A DNA stretch of 64,000 nucleotides from Clostridia bacterium (lineage in GTDB: Bacteria; Bacillota; Clostridia; Oscillospirales; UBA644): the NCBI GenBank assembly GCA_017621705.1, contig JAGASR010000032.1, positions 1 through 64,000 on the forward strand, given 5' to 3'. The notes below the pieces were generated by a model. The model was not told the DNA's origin. It made no database searches and was given only the letters and a program-made list of their open reading frames with translations. The translations under genes and the position numbers were made by a program. Below are positions 26,090-33,960 of this stretch, one piece after another (position 1 is the stretch's first letter; each line of letters starts with the position of its first letter).

Positions 26090-26566
26090 ATGTTCAGAGA
26101 TCTTACAAGAAAAAACAGACAGCTTTCGGCTGAGGACTGCATATCTATCCTTTCGACCGAAAAACGTGGCATTTTATCCGTTAACGGAGATGACGGCTAC
26201 CCGTACGGTATGCCTATGAACCATTTCTATAACGAAGCCGACGGCTGCATCTATTTCCATTGCGGAAAAAACGGTCACAGAAATGATTCTTTAACAAAGA
26301 ACGATAAGGTTTCGTTTTGCGTTTACGACAGCGGCTACCGTGCCGACGGTGAATGGGCGCTTAATATCAAAAGCGTTATCGTTTTCGGTAGGGTACAGAT
26401 CGTTTCCGATAAAGAAACAGTCTGCGATATAACAGCAAAATTGAGCCGAAAATTCACGCAGGACGAGGATTATATCAAGCGAGAGATCGATTCATTTGCG
26501 CACGAAACATTGCTTTTAAAACTTTGCCCCGAGCATATCTGCGGCAAACTCGTCAATGAAGCTTAA
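26090..26566 (+). CDS. Pyridoxamine 5'-phosphate oxidase-like flavoprotein
   Basis: 158 residues. The split beta-barrel pattern of PNPOx-like/NimA proteins is seen: RGILSVNGDDGYPYGMPMNHFY, IYFHCGKNGHRNDSL and ALNIKSVIVFGRVQIV. These bind FMN or related cofactors; some relatives reduce nitroimidazoles. It lies 11 nt after the WYL regulator and is probably co-transcribed. Substrate unknown. Confidence 0.82.
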   Translation: MFRDLTRKNRQLSAEDCISILSTEKRGILSVNGDDGYPYGMPMNHFYNEADGCIYFHCGKNGHRNDSLTKNDKVSFCVYDSGYRADGEWALNIKSVIVFGRVQIVSDKETVCDITAKLSRKFTQDEDYIKREIDSFAHETLLLKLCPEHICGKLVNEA

Positions 26567-26572
26567 AAGACA

Positions 26573-26605
26573 AAGACCTTACGGATATTCCGTAAGGTCT
26601 TAATT
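26573..26605. terminator. Bidirectional terminator
   Basis: Perfect 13-bp stem AAGACCTTACGGA with TCCGTAAGGTCTT around a 3-nt loop, between convergent genes. Confidence 0.9.
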
Positions 26606-28342
26606 TTAATCTTCATTTATCGGTTCACTCGAAACCCAGAAATATGTTCCGTCTTCGGCGAGCTTGAAGGTGTGCTTATAGGTTTGCATCATGTCTCCGA
26701 AAACAACAAGCCCCGGAAATCGTCCGCTGTAAAGATAGGTAACTTTTTCATTTTCATGATCGCCTACAGGCGTAACCCTGTATATTTGCGGTACGTTATT
26801 TCCATCGCATATCAGATCTGTTTGAGCGCCATCACTGTAAATGGCACTGACGATCATATCTTCATCTTCATTATAATCGTACTCAAAAGATATAAATTTA
26901 TCGATAACATATGCGAACTCTCCGTCTGTTTCTGCATGTGATACAATGCTGTAATCGGAAAATCCGTAAGACCCGCCGTACCCCAGAGAGTATTTCAAAT
27001 ATTTTTCTCCATCATATGTTAAACCTTGAATACCGTAACCCGACAAAAAGCTTTTGTGTTCAACACGGACATCCTCACCGAACAATGTTTTTACCGCTTC
27101 GTTCATTTCGTTGGCGGTAAATACTGTGTATTGGATATCTTCCGTGATATATTCGCCGTTTACAAAAGAGTTTTCTGAATATATTCCTCCATCCGCAACA
27201 ATGATTTCTCTTTTTTGTTCGGGCAGAATGTCATAAGCCAAAGCAAGAACATATTCGGAAGCCAGATCATCAAAAGTGACACGCTTCGGTTGATATACGG
27301 TAACCGTATCACTGTTAGTTCTGCGGAACGGTTTAAAGTTGCAAATAGCTTCGTATGCGGCTTCAAGATTGCCTTCAAAAGGTATTTCCATTAACGAATG
27401 ATCTTCTTTGCTGTTGTCGGATTCTACAATCGGCTCGCTTGAAACCCAGAAATAAGTTCCGTCTTCGGCAAGCTTGAATACATGTTTATACGGTGTACCG
27501 TATTTTAAGATTGCTTCTTCTTTTGTTTCGTAATTAAGGTATGGGGAGGGTAATGTTTCGGATGTGTATTTATCGTTGACTATTTTGTATTTATCCGTGT
27601 ATTTATTGGGAATTTCAATTACGTTGATAAATTCAGAGTCTCCGTAAAAGGTTGACTCTCCGTAAAAGCTCCCGAGTTGGTCGTCGAAAACAATGTCTCC
27701 GACATTAAGGTATTTATCATATATTATAAGATAATTTTCCGATTTTTCTGCCGAGGTCGGTATGCTATAATAATCATTACCAAAATCGCCGCCACCAAGG
27801 ATGCCCTTCCATTCGTATCGTTCTTTTTCATTGTTATAGTTGGGATAACATAGCATATCATCCCGACACCGAGGTATTTCATGCGTGAGTTTAACTTCTT
27901 TGCCGAAAAGTTCCCGAGCCATTTGCTCAACTTGTTCCGTTTCAAGATAGTACAACCGTCCGTCATAATCTGGATTATAAGGATTAGGTTCATCAAATTG
28001 CTCATATGGCCAAGTTTCTTTGATGTAATTATAGTCTTTTACTGCAAAAACAGCGAAAAGTCTATCTTGATTTGAAAGATCTTTTTCTGTTACACGGTAT
28101 GTTCGATATGTATTTATAGTGTATTCGGTTTTTTCTGTGGTGTTAGACCTGTTAATTGCCTCTGCAAACCGAAGTTTAAACATATCGTAAGTTTCCGCGA
28201 CCTCAGGCTCTGATATATATATCGGACTGAAAACCTCCGTTTCCGGAACGACTGCCGGGTCATACGGCTCGGAGCAAGAGCAGAAGAGAAACATTGATAA
28301 TGTAAAAATCAGAAGCACAAATAATGTGTGTTTTGTTTTCAT
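26606..28342 (-). CDS. Internally duplicated surface lipoprotein
   Basis: 578 residues from the ATG at 28342. A signal peptide ends in a lipobox-like FCSC (Cys near residue 23), so it is likely a lipid-anchored exported protein. Two copies of a roughly 270-residue unit follow; each ends with the nearly identical phrase FKLAEDGTYFWVSSEPI, and LFGKEVKLTHE in copy 1 matches LFGEDVRVEHK in copy 2. Tyr and acidic residues are abundant. The fold is not recognised. A TTG at 28363 would extend it, but that codon overlaps the GGAGG ribosome site. It has its own promoter built into the copA terminator. Confidence 0.78.
   Translation of the reverse strand: MKTKHTLFVLLIFTLSMFLFCSCSEPYDPAVVPETEVFSPIYISEPEVAETYDMFKLRFAEAINRSNTTEKTEYTINTYRTYRVTEKDLSNQDRLFAVFAVKDYNYIKETWPYEQFDEPNPYNPDYDGRLYYLETEQVEQMARELFGKEVKLTHEIPRCRDDMLCYPNYNNEKERYEWKGILGGGDFGNDYYSIPTSAEKSENYLIIYDKYLNVGDIVFDDQLGSFYGESTFYGDSEFINVIEIPNKYTDKYKIVNDKYTSETLPSPYLNYETKEEAILKYGTPYKHVFKLAEDGTYFWVSSEPIVESDNSKEDHSLMEIPFEGNLEAAYEAICNFKPFRRTNSDTVTVYQPKRVTFDDLASEYVLALAYDILPEQKREIIVADGGIYSENSFVNGEYITEDIQYTVFTANEMNEAVKTLFGEDVRVEHKSFLSGYGIQGLTYDGEKYLKYSLGYGGSYGFSDYSIVSHAETDGEFAYVIDKFISFEYDYNEDEDMIVSAIYSDGAQTDLICDGNNVPQIYRVTPVGDHENEKVTYLYSGRFPGLVVFGDMMQTYKHTFKLAEDGTYFWVSSEPINED
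26621..26680. repeat. Direct DNA repeat, copy A (3' unit)
   Basis: 60 bp encoding the end of the second protein unit; matches 27431-27490, exactly 810 bp away, with about ten mismatches. It shows a tandem duplication of 270 codons. Confidence 0.8.
27431..27490. repeat. Direct DNA repeat, copy B (5' unit)
   Basis: Partner of the repeat at 26621-26680. The sharp conservation of this stretch against the otherwise diverged units suggests either recent conversion or strong constraint. Confidence 0.8.
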
Positions 28343-28387
28343 AACCGTTAAACTATCCTCCAATCAAAAATCTATTTTACCAATTAC

Positions 28388-28416
28388 ATTATATCAAAAA
28401 ACTAAATCGATGTCAA
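28388..28416 (-). promoter_or_regulatory. Consensus promoter of the duplicated lipoprotein
   Basis: Minus strand: TTGACA, 17 nt, TGA-TATAAT. The -35 hexamer is in the 3' arm of the copA terminator stem. Confidence 0.85.
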
Positions 28417-28448
28417 CGTTAAAAAAACAAATTGACACCGATTTAGTT
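28400..28448 (-). terminator. Terminator of the csoR-copA operon
   Basis: 17-bp stem with one mismatch (28400-28416 against 28432-28448) around a 15-nt loop, followed on the minus strand by T6. It shares bases with the next promoter. Confidence 0.85.
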
Positions 28449-28473
28449 ATTTAAAGTTGTATAAAATATACAA

Positions 28474-28686
28474 TTATCCTTCGATCTTTACAGTTTCGTA
28501 GCCTTCTTCATCGACAGCGGCTTTGAGGGTTGCGTTGTCAACGTCTTTTGTTAAAGTAACAACAGCCTTTTTGCCTGCGAGATCAACAGCGGTATCACTT
28601 ACGCCTTCAACTGCGTTAAGCGCTTTTTTGACGTGAGCTGCGCATTTTTCGCACATCATTCCTTCAATGTAGATAGTTTTTGTCAT
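28474..28686 (-). CDS. Possible in-frame CopZ chaperone from internal start
   Basis: The last 70 codons of copA begin with ATG, preceded 8 nt upstream by a perfect GGAGG (within codons for TEETQ). The product would be MTKTIYIEGMMCEKCAAHV onward, which has the size and motif of a free CopZ copper chaperone. Translation from this site would give a pump and its chaperone from one gene. The GAG-GAA codons could also produce the motif by chance, so this is inference. Confidence 0.45.
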   Translation of the reverse strand: MTKTIYIEGMMCEKCAAHVKKALNAVEGVSDTAVDLAGKKAVVTLTKDVDNATLKAAVDEEGYETVKIEG

Positions 28687-31020
28687 TTGAGTTTCCTCCG
28701 TTTTCTTTTCTGTTTTTGTATTTTCGTTTCCGAGGATGCTGCCCGGAATTATCGGCAGATCGACGGGGCTTTTATGCGTTGAATGTTTTTTATGAATATC
28801 AAAAAGGTTTAAGCGAAGCGCGTTCGAAACAACGAAAAAGCTCGAAAGGCTCATTGCCGCGGCGCCGAACATCGGGTCGAGCTCGAGCCCCATTATCGGG
28901 ATAAACACGCCTGCCGCGAGGGGAATACAGAGAACGTTATAGAAAAATGCCCAGAAAAGGTTCTCTTTGATATTTTTAAGGACTTGCCTCGAAAGTCTGA
29001 TCGCCGCAGGGACATCTTTTATACCCGCACGCATCAAAACTACGTCCGCCGCATCCGTTGCGATATCAGTGCCTGCGCCGACCGCAATACCCGTATCTGC
29101 TCTCGTCAAGGCTGGCGCATCGTTTATGCCGTCCCCGATCATTGCGACTTTTCCGCTTTCCATGAGTTTACGGATGACCTCTTCCTTTCCGTCGGGAAGG
29201 ACTTCTGCGATAGCGTCCTCCGTTCCGATCGCCGCCGCCGTCGCTTTTGCTGTCGCTCTGTTGTCACCAGTCAGCATTACGGTACGGATGCCGAGCTCCT
29301 TGAGCTCTTCGATCGCTTCTTTGCTGTCTTCTTTAATTTTATCCGCAACTGCGATCATGCCGATAAGTTTTCCGTCAGCTGCAAAATAAAGGGGCGTTTT
29401 GCCGCTTTCCGCAAGCTCTTTTGCTTTTTTTTCGACAGGGGAGATATCTGCGCCGTTATCTTTCATCAGCGCAATATTGCCACCGATAATACGTTTCCCA
29501 CCGACCGTTCCGATAACGCCGTGACCGGGAAGTGCCGAAAAATCTTCTGCTTCGGGAACTGCTATATTGTGTTTTTCAACGTAACGGACGATCGCTTTGG
29601 CTATCGGGTGTTCGCTTTTCGCTTCGAGAGCCGCCGCGGTTGCGATCAGATCGTTTTCCGTTCCCGAAACCGTTATAATATCAGTAACTTCGGGTCTGCC
29701 TTCGGTGACGGTTCCCGTTTTGTCGAAAACTGCGATCTGAGTTTTTCCTGCCGCTTCAAGCGATGCCGCAGTCTTGAATAAAATACCGTTTTTCGCGCCG
29801 ACTCCGCTTCCGACCATGACCGCAACGGGGGTTGCAAGACCGAGCGCACAGGGACAGCTTATTACAAGCACGCTTATTGCCCTTGCAAGTGCAAAACCGA
29901 AAGTCTGACCGACTGCGAGCCAGACGATCAGTGTAATTATCGCAATCGAAATAACTGTCGGAACAAAAATCCCCGAAACCTTATCCGCAAGTTTTGCTAC
30001 GGGAGCTTTTGTCGATGCCGCATTTTCAACAAGCTCAATTATCTTGCTTAACGTCGTATCTTCGCCGACATGGGTCGCTTTGCAGACAAGAAATCCGTTC
30101 TGGTTGATCGTCGCCGCACTTATTTTGCTTCCGACTGCTTTATCTACGGGTAGGCTTTCTCCCGTAAGTGCTGATTCGTTGACAGCGCTTTCGCCTTCCG
30201 TTACAATACCGTCCGCAGGTATGCTCTCGCCAGGACGCACCGTAAAAATATCACCCGTAATAAGTTCATCTGCAGGAATCTCTGTTTCGGCGCCGTCACG
30301 TATAACCCTTGCCGTTTTCGGGGAAAGATCCATGAGACGCTTTATGGCATCGGTCGTCTTGCCCTTGCTTCGTGCTTCGAGCATTTTGCCGACGGTTATC
30401 AGCGCTAAAATCATCGCCGCAGATTCAAAATAAAGCCCGTGGAGAAGCTCGTGTGACGGATTTTTTGTCATCATAAACAGGACAGCCGTACTGTATGCAA
30501 AAGCCGCGCCGCTTCCGAGAGCTACTAGCGTATCCATATTCGGTGCGCCTCTTAAAATACCCTTGAAACCATTGATGAAGAATTTCTGATTGATCATCAT
30601 AACAAGAGCCGAGATTATCATCTGGCAAAGAGCCGCCGCAGTAGGATTGTCTGCCAAAAAAGAGGGTAGGGGAAGCCCGATCATATGTCCCATTGAAAGA
30701 TACATCAGCGGCACCATCAATATCAGCGATGCTATGAGCCTGCGCAGGACTGTTCTCGTTTCAGTATCTTTTAACGGCTCTTCCGCAATTTTTTTGCCGC
30801 CGCTTTTTTCTCCGTCGACAACAGTTGCCCCGTACCCAGCGGCTTTGACTGCAGAGCAGATCTTTTCGTCGCTCAGACCGTTTCCCGAAACAGTCATGGA
30901 GTTTGTCAGCAAACTTACGCTTACTTCCGTAACTCCCTCGACTGTTTTTGTCGCTTTCTCAACGTGTGCCGAGCATGCCGCGCACGACATTCCCGTGACA
31001 TTATATTTTTTTGTTTCCAT
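28474..31020 (-). CDS. copA: Copper-exporting P1B-type ATPase with two HMA domains
   Basis: 848 residues. An N-terminal heavy-metal domain has MSCAACSAHV (Cys 13 and 16). Eight membrane helices include the CPC ion site in SCPCALGLATP. The phosphorylation motif is DKTGT, and GDGINDAPAL is the hinge. A second heavy-metal domain (GMMCEKCAAHVKKA) is fused at the C-terminus after a Lys/Glu-rich linker. It pumps Cu(I) out of the cytoplasm. The start overlaps the csoR stop by one base (TAATG). The C-terminal domain is preceded by an internal ribosome site (see separate entry). Confidence 0.95.
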   Translation of the reverse strand: METKKYNVTGMSCAACSAHVEKATKTVEGVTEVSVSLLTNSMTVSGNGLSDEKICSAVKAAGYGATVVDGEKSGGKKIAEEPLKDTETRTVLRRLIASLILMVPLMYLSMGHMIGLPLPSFLADNPTAAALCQMIISALVMMINQKFFINGFKGILRGAPNMDTLVALGSGAAFAYSTAVLFMMTKNPSHELLHGLYFESAAMILALITVGKMLEARSKGKTTDAIKRLMDLSPKTARVIRDGAETEIPADELITGDIFTVRPGESIPADGIVTEGESAVNESALTGESLPVDKAVGSKISAATINQNGFLVCKATHVGEDTTLSKIIELVENAASTKAPVAKLADKVSGIFVPTVISIAIITLIVWLAVGQTFGFALARAISVLVISCPCALGLATPVAVMVGSGVGAKNGILFKTAASLEAAGKTQIAVFDKTGTVTEGRPEVTDIITVSGTENDLIATAAALEAKSEHPIAKAIVRYVEKHNIAVPEAEDFSALPGHGVIGTVGGKRIIGGNIALMKDNGADISPVEKKAKELAESGKTPLYFAADGKLIGMIAVADKIKEDSKEAIEELKELGIRTVMLTGDNRATAKATAAAIGTEDAIAEVLPDGKEEVIRKLMESGKVAMIGDGINDAPALTRADTGIAVGAGTDIATDAADVVLMRAGIKDVPAAIRLSRQVLKNIKENLFWAFFYNVLCIPLAAGVFIPIMGLELDPMFGAAAMSLSSFFVVSNALRLNLFDIHKKHSTHKSPVDLPIIPGSILGNENTKTEKKTEETQMTKTIYIEGMMCEKCAAHVKKALNAVEGVSDTAVDLAGKKAVVTLTKDVDNATLKAAVDEEGYETVKIEG

Positions 31021-31337
31021 TATTTCAATTTCCTCATCAGTTCAACGGTTTCTTCGATAACTGCCGTGTCGCCCTCTTTGATCTTTTCGCAGACGCATGT
31101 TTCCATATGTTCTTTTAAAATAACGTATGCAAAACTTTCGAGCGCACTTTCAACAGCCGCGACCTGTGTTAAAATATCTCCGCAGTAACGTCCGTCGTCT
31201 ATCATGTTTATTATTCCGCCGATCTGACCCGAAATTCGGTTCAGACGGTTCTTGAGAAGTTTGTTTTGTTCCTCACTCCTCGGTGTTTTTTTATATGAAC
31301 AGTCGCAACAGTTCTTCTTTTCACAATCGCATCCCAT
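31020..31337 (-). CDS. csoR: Copper-sensing repressor CsoR
   Basis: 105-residue all-helical DUF156 repressor. The Cu(I) ligands Cys52 (GRYCGD), His77 and Cys81 (KEHMETC) are all present, which separates CsoR from FrmR/RcnR types. It carries an extra Cys-rich N-terminus (Cys at 3, 5, 10, 11, 13), longer than in the typical protein. It controls the copA operon it belongs to, through two palindromes in the promoter. Confidence 0.93.
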   Translation of the reverse strand: MGCDCEKKNCCDCSYKKTPRSEEQNKLLKNRLNRISGQIGGIINMIDDGRYCGDILTQVAAVESALESFAYVILKEHMETCVCEKIKEGDTAVIEETVELMRKLK

Positions 31338-31355
31338 TTTATTTTTCCTTTCTTT

Positions 31356-31405
31356 ATACCCATATGGGGTATTTATATTATATACCCTATACGGGTATTT
31401 GTCAA
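31356..31405 (-). promoter_or_regulatory. csoR-copA promoter with two CsoR operators
   Basis: Minus-strand promoter TTGACA (31400-31405), 17 nt, TATAAT (31377-31382). Operator 1, ATACCC-N5-GGGTAT at 31382-31398, fills the spacer. Operator 2, the same palindrome at 31356-31372, covers the likely start of transcription. Centres are 26 bp apart. This matches known CsoR-type boxes. Confidence 0.88.
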
Positions 31406-31510
31406 GAGCTTTTTCAAATATTTTTTGTCGCGGTGAGAATCTTATAAATTATATGAATATTTGAGATATTGTTTTCACAAAAAAATCAATAATTTCAATA
31501 GTGGAAATTG

Positions 31511-31539
31511 TAGACTTTTGAAGCGTAATTTGTTATAAT
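31511..31539 (+). promoter_or_regulatory. Promoter of the solute-binding lipoprotein
   Basis: TAGACT, 17 nt, TGT-TATAAT (extended -10). Confidence 0.65.
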
Positions 31540-31610
31540 GTAACGAAAATATTTAATGCAAAAAAATACTGCAAAAAAATATTTTAATAAAAAAATACAG
31601 GAGATAAATT

Positions 31611-33077
31611 ATGAAAAAGTTTCTTGCTCTTATTCTTGCGGGGATCATGCTCGTGACCCTTCTTTCCTGTTCTCAGCCTCAGGAAGAAGTTTTCGACATG
31701 GACTTCTCCGGTGAAGAAGTCAAAGCCGGTTTTGACGGACTTGAACTCAAAGTTCTCTCTTCTTTCTATTCCGGTAATAACAATACAGACAGCGAAAATA
31801 TTTTAGGTTATCCTATCGGTACCGGTTTATCCGATCTTGCTTCCGAGCGAATCAAGGAAGTTGAAGCGAAGTACGATTGTTCTGTTAACCTCGAATATAA
31901 AAACTGGAGCGATTTTACAGGTTCGTTCGCAGGCGGTATCGCAGGCGGTAAATCCCCTTGTGATTTCTGCTTTGTAACTTCTTTTGATATCTATTCCTGG
32001 GCAAAAGCAGGCTATCTTGCAGGTATCAAGAATGAACTCGGTGATATCATCGATTACACGGACAGCGATAAATGGGGCGCTCCAAATCTTCTCGAATGTG
32101 TATTCTATAAAGACGATCTCTACGGTCTTCTTCCCGCCGCTTGGCCCGATCTTATTTATTCCTCTTTCGGCTATCCTCTCGTTGCAAATATGGACCTTAT
32201 CGCTGCATCCGGCGGTGACGATCCCCGTGAACTTTACGAACAGGGCGTATGGAACTGGGCAACTTTCAACGAACAGCTTGAAAAATGTACTGTTATCGAA
32301 GGTTCTGAAACCACTGTTTACGGTCTCACCTCCCATTCCCCCTACTTTGCAGAGATGATCCTTGGTTCCAACGGTATTGCTCTTGCGAGAATAGACGGTA
32401 AAGTTTCTCTCAAATGCGGTTTCTATGAACCCGAATTCCTTGCGGCTGCAGAAGAAGTTCGTCACGTAATCTACGGTCCCCTCGCTTATACTTTTGATAA
32501 GATTTCCGAATCCGATCCCAACGTTGTAGTTGATAAGTTCTGCGCTGAAGAAGCTTGCTATTCCTTCTTCCCGACCAAATTCGTTTTCGGTGTCTGGGGC
32601 TCTGTTGCGCAGGCTATTGATAACTACGCAGTTCTCCGCACACCTGTCGGACCCGACGTTGATCCCGATCATGTAATGGGTATTTTCGACGGTATGACTT
32701 ACACCATCGCTTTCCCGACTTCCGTTATCAACCATAATGCCGAAGCAGCGGCTTACGTTGCAAATGAGATCTTTGAACCGCTTCCCGGTTATGAGACTTT
32801 TGAAGATGTTAAAACCTATATGGCTCATAACAACTTCTTTGATAAACGTGATGCAGAAGCGTTCCTCGATGTCCTTGCAAACTGCGCATATAACCACTTC
32901 TACTCCGCGGGCGGTGCTGTAAGAAATATTTCCGCTAATGTCGGCAGAACAGAAACTCCCGCTTCCGAGCTTCTCGAAACTCATGAAAACGAAGTTAACG
33001 ATTTCTTTGCAAACGCAGTAGGAGATATGCTCCAGGCGTACAAAGTTCTCTTCCCCGAAATTGAAATCGTTGAATAA
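31611..33077 (+). CDS. ABC-type solute-binding lipoprotein (orphan)
   Basis: 488 residues. A signal peptide ends in the lipobox LLSC (Cys 20). The mature protein has the plan of family 1 extracellular sugar-binding proteins: ASERIKEVEAKYDCSVNLEY near the N-terminus, DFCFVTSFDIYSWAKAGYLAGI, and a C-terminal helical lobe. No permease or ATPase lies nearby, so it must use components encoded elsewhere or act as a receptor. Codon use is biased toward common codons, which hints at high expression. The substrate is probably an oligosaccharide, as glycosidases surround it. Confidence 0.8.
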   Translation: MKKFLALILAGIMLVTLLSCSQPQEEVFDMDFSGEEVKAGFDGLELKVLSSFYSGNNNTDSENILGYPIGTGLSDLASERIKEVEAKYDCSVNLEYKNWSDFTGSFAGGIAGGKSPCDFCFVTSFDIYSWAKAGYLAGIKNELGDIIDYTDSDKWGAPNLLECVFYKDDLYGLLPAAWPDLIYSSFGYPLVANMDLIAASGGDDPRELYEQGVWNWATFNEQLEKCTVIEGSETTVYGLTSHSPYFAEMILGSNGIALARIDGKVSLKCGFYEPEFLAAAEEVRHVIYGPLAYTFDKISESDPNVVVDKFCAEEACYSFFPTKFVFGVWGSVAQAIDNYAVLRTPVGPDVDPDHVMGIFDGMTYTIAFPTSVINHNAEAAAYVANEIFEPLPGYETFEDVKTYMAHNNFFDKRDAEAFLDVLANCAYNHFYSAGGAVRNISANVGRTETPASELLETHENEVNDFFANAVGDMLQAYKVLFPEIEIVE

Positions 33078-33104
33078 TCTCTGCAATTCAATTTATTTTA
33101 ATAG

Positions 33105-33150
33105 CAATAAAAAACCGAGGTATATAGGCGGGTGTCCGTAAAACAGTTAT
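33105..33150. repeat. Left imperfect terminal inverted repeat
   Basis: Matches the reverse complement of 33903-33951 at about 34 of 39 aligned bases, including AAAACCGAGGTAT, TGTCC and TAAAACAGTTA blocks. Encloses the nucleotidyltransferase gene. Confidence 0.65.
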
Positions 33151-33184
33151 GCCCAGCTGCATTTTGCAGCTGGGCTTTTATCAT
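33151..33184 (+). terminator. Hairpin terminator
   Basis: GCCCAGCTGCA pairs with TGCAGCTGGGC around TTT, then TTTTAT. It lies just inside the left inverted repeat and would stop transcription coming from the solute-binding gene. Confidence 0.8.
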
Positions 33185-33256
33185 TGTTCGCACTACATAG
33201 CAATTTACTATGTATAAAAGTGCGCCCTTGTGACTGTTTGATATATTGGAATTTAT

Positions 33257-33799
33257 CTATATGAATAATAGTAAAAATTCATCTACATTCTTTACATTAT
33301 TTTCTAAAACTGCCTTATATACATCAATACTCTTGTACTGTTCGAAAGAATATAATCCTCTTGAAATTAGTTCACTTTTAATACTTACAATGATGTCTTT
33401 CTGTGTTTGGCCTATATTGTTTGAGATATTGTCGCAATAGTTTTCTGCATTGGATATAGTTTCTTTATCGAAAAACCATAAATCAACATTCCACCGTTCC
33501 CCTGTAATCATTGTTTCAAACCCGTGAAACCAAACCCTTTTTCCATCAGCATTCACTTCTTCTTTTGCTTCATACCATACGGGATGAAATGTATTTATGA
33601 TGAATGCTGATAATTCATACATCTTATCCAACGACATAGTATCATTTTCAATATCAATATCTAAATCGTTCCATGCCATCATATCCATTCTATAACTGCC
33701 AATTATATGTGGTTCTCCAATCTCTTCAAGTCTTTTCAATAGCCCCAATTCATATAATATTCTGTTTGCCTTTGTTTTTCTATCAGTATTGTTTATCAT
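33257..33799 (-). CDS. Nucleotidyltransferase-fold protein
   Basis: 180 residues. GSYRMDMMAWNDLDIDIE (34-51) is the G-S-x(n)-D-x-D signature of the pol-beta nucleotidyltransferase superfamily, seen in aminoglycoside and lincosamide adenylyltransferases. WNVDLWFFDKET carries the third likely acidic residue. The C-terminus is helical. The gene is visibly more AT-rich and uses different codons from its neighbours, and it is flanked by inverted repeats, so it was probably acquired. GGAGG sits 7 nt before the ATG. Whether it modifies drugs or a cellular target is unknown. Confidence 0.75.
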   Translation of the reverse strand: MINNTDRKTKANRILYELGLLKRLEEIGEPHIIGSYRMDMMAWNDLDIDIENDTMSLDKMYELSAFIINTFHPVWYEAKEEVNADGKRVWFHGFETMITGERWNVDLWFFDKETISNAENYCDNISNNIGQTQKDIIVSIKSELISRGLYSFEQYKSIDVYKAVLENNVKNVDEFLLLFI

Positions 33800-33902
33800 T
33801 TACAATCCTCCAAATTCAAGTTTGTCGGTTTGTTAATATACTATTACAGGAAATCAAATTTTACAAGAACAGGCACAGCAGACATATAAATCGCTGCGCA
33901 TG

Positions 33903-33951
33903 TTAACTGTTTTATGGACAACTGCCAATACCTCGGTTTTTTGTGTTATTG
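33903..33951. repeat. Right imperfect terminal inverted repeat
   Basis: Inverted partner of 33105-33150. The repeats differ by a 2-nt and a 5-nt indel. No clear target-site duplication is seen. Confidence 0.65.
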
Positions 33952-33960
33952 AAGTTTTTA

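Noticed and set aside
33105..33951. Integron cassette with an attC site
   Set aside because: The repeats flank both sides in inverted orientation instead of a single attC at the 3' end, and no core GTTRRRY pair or integrase is evident.
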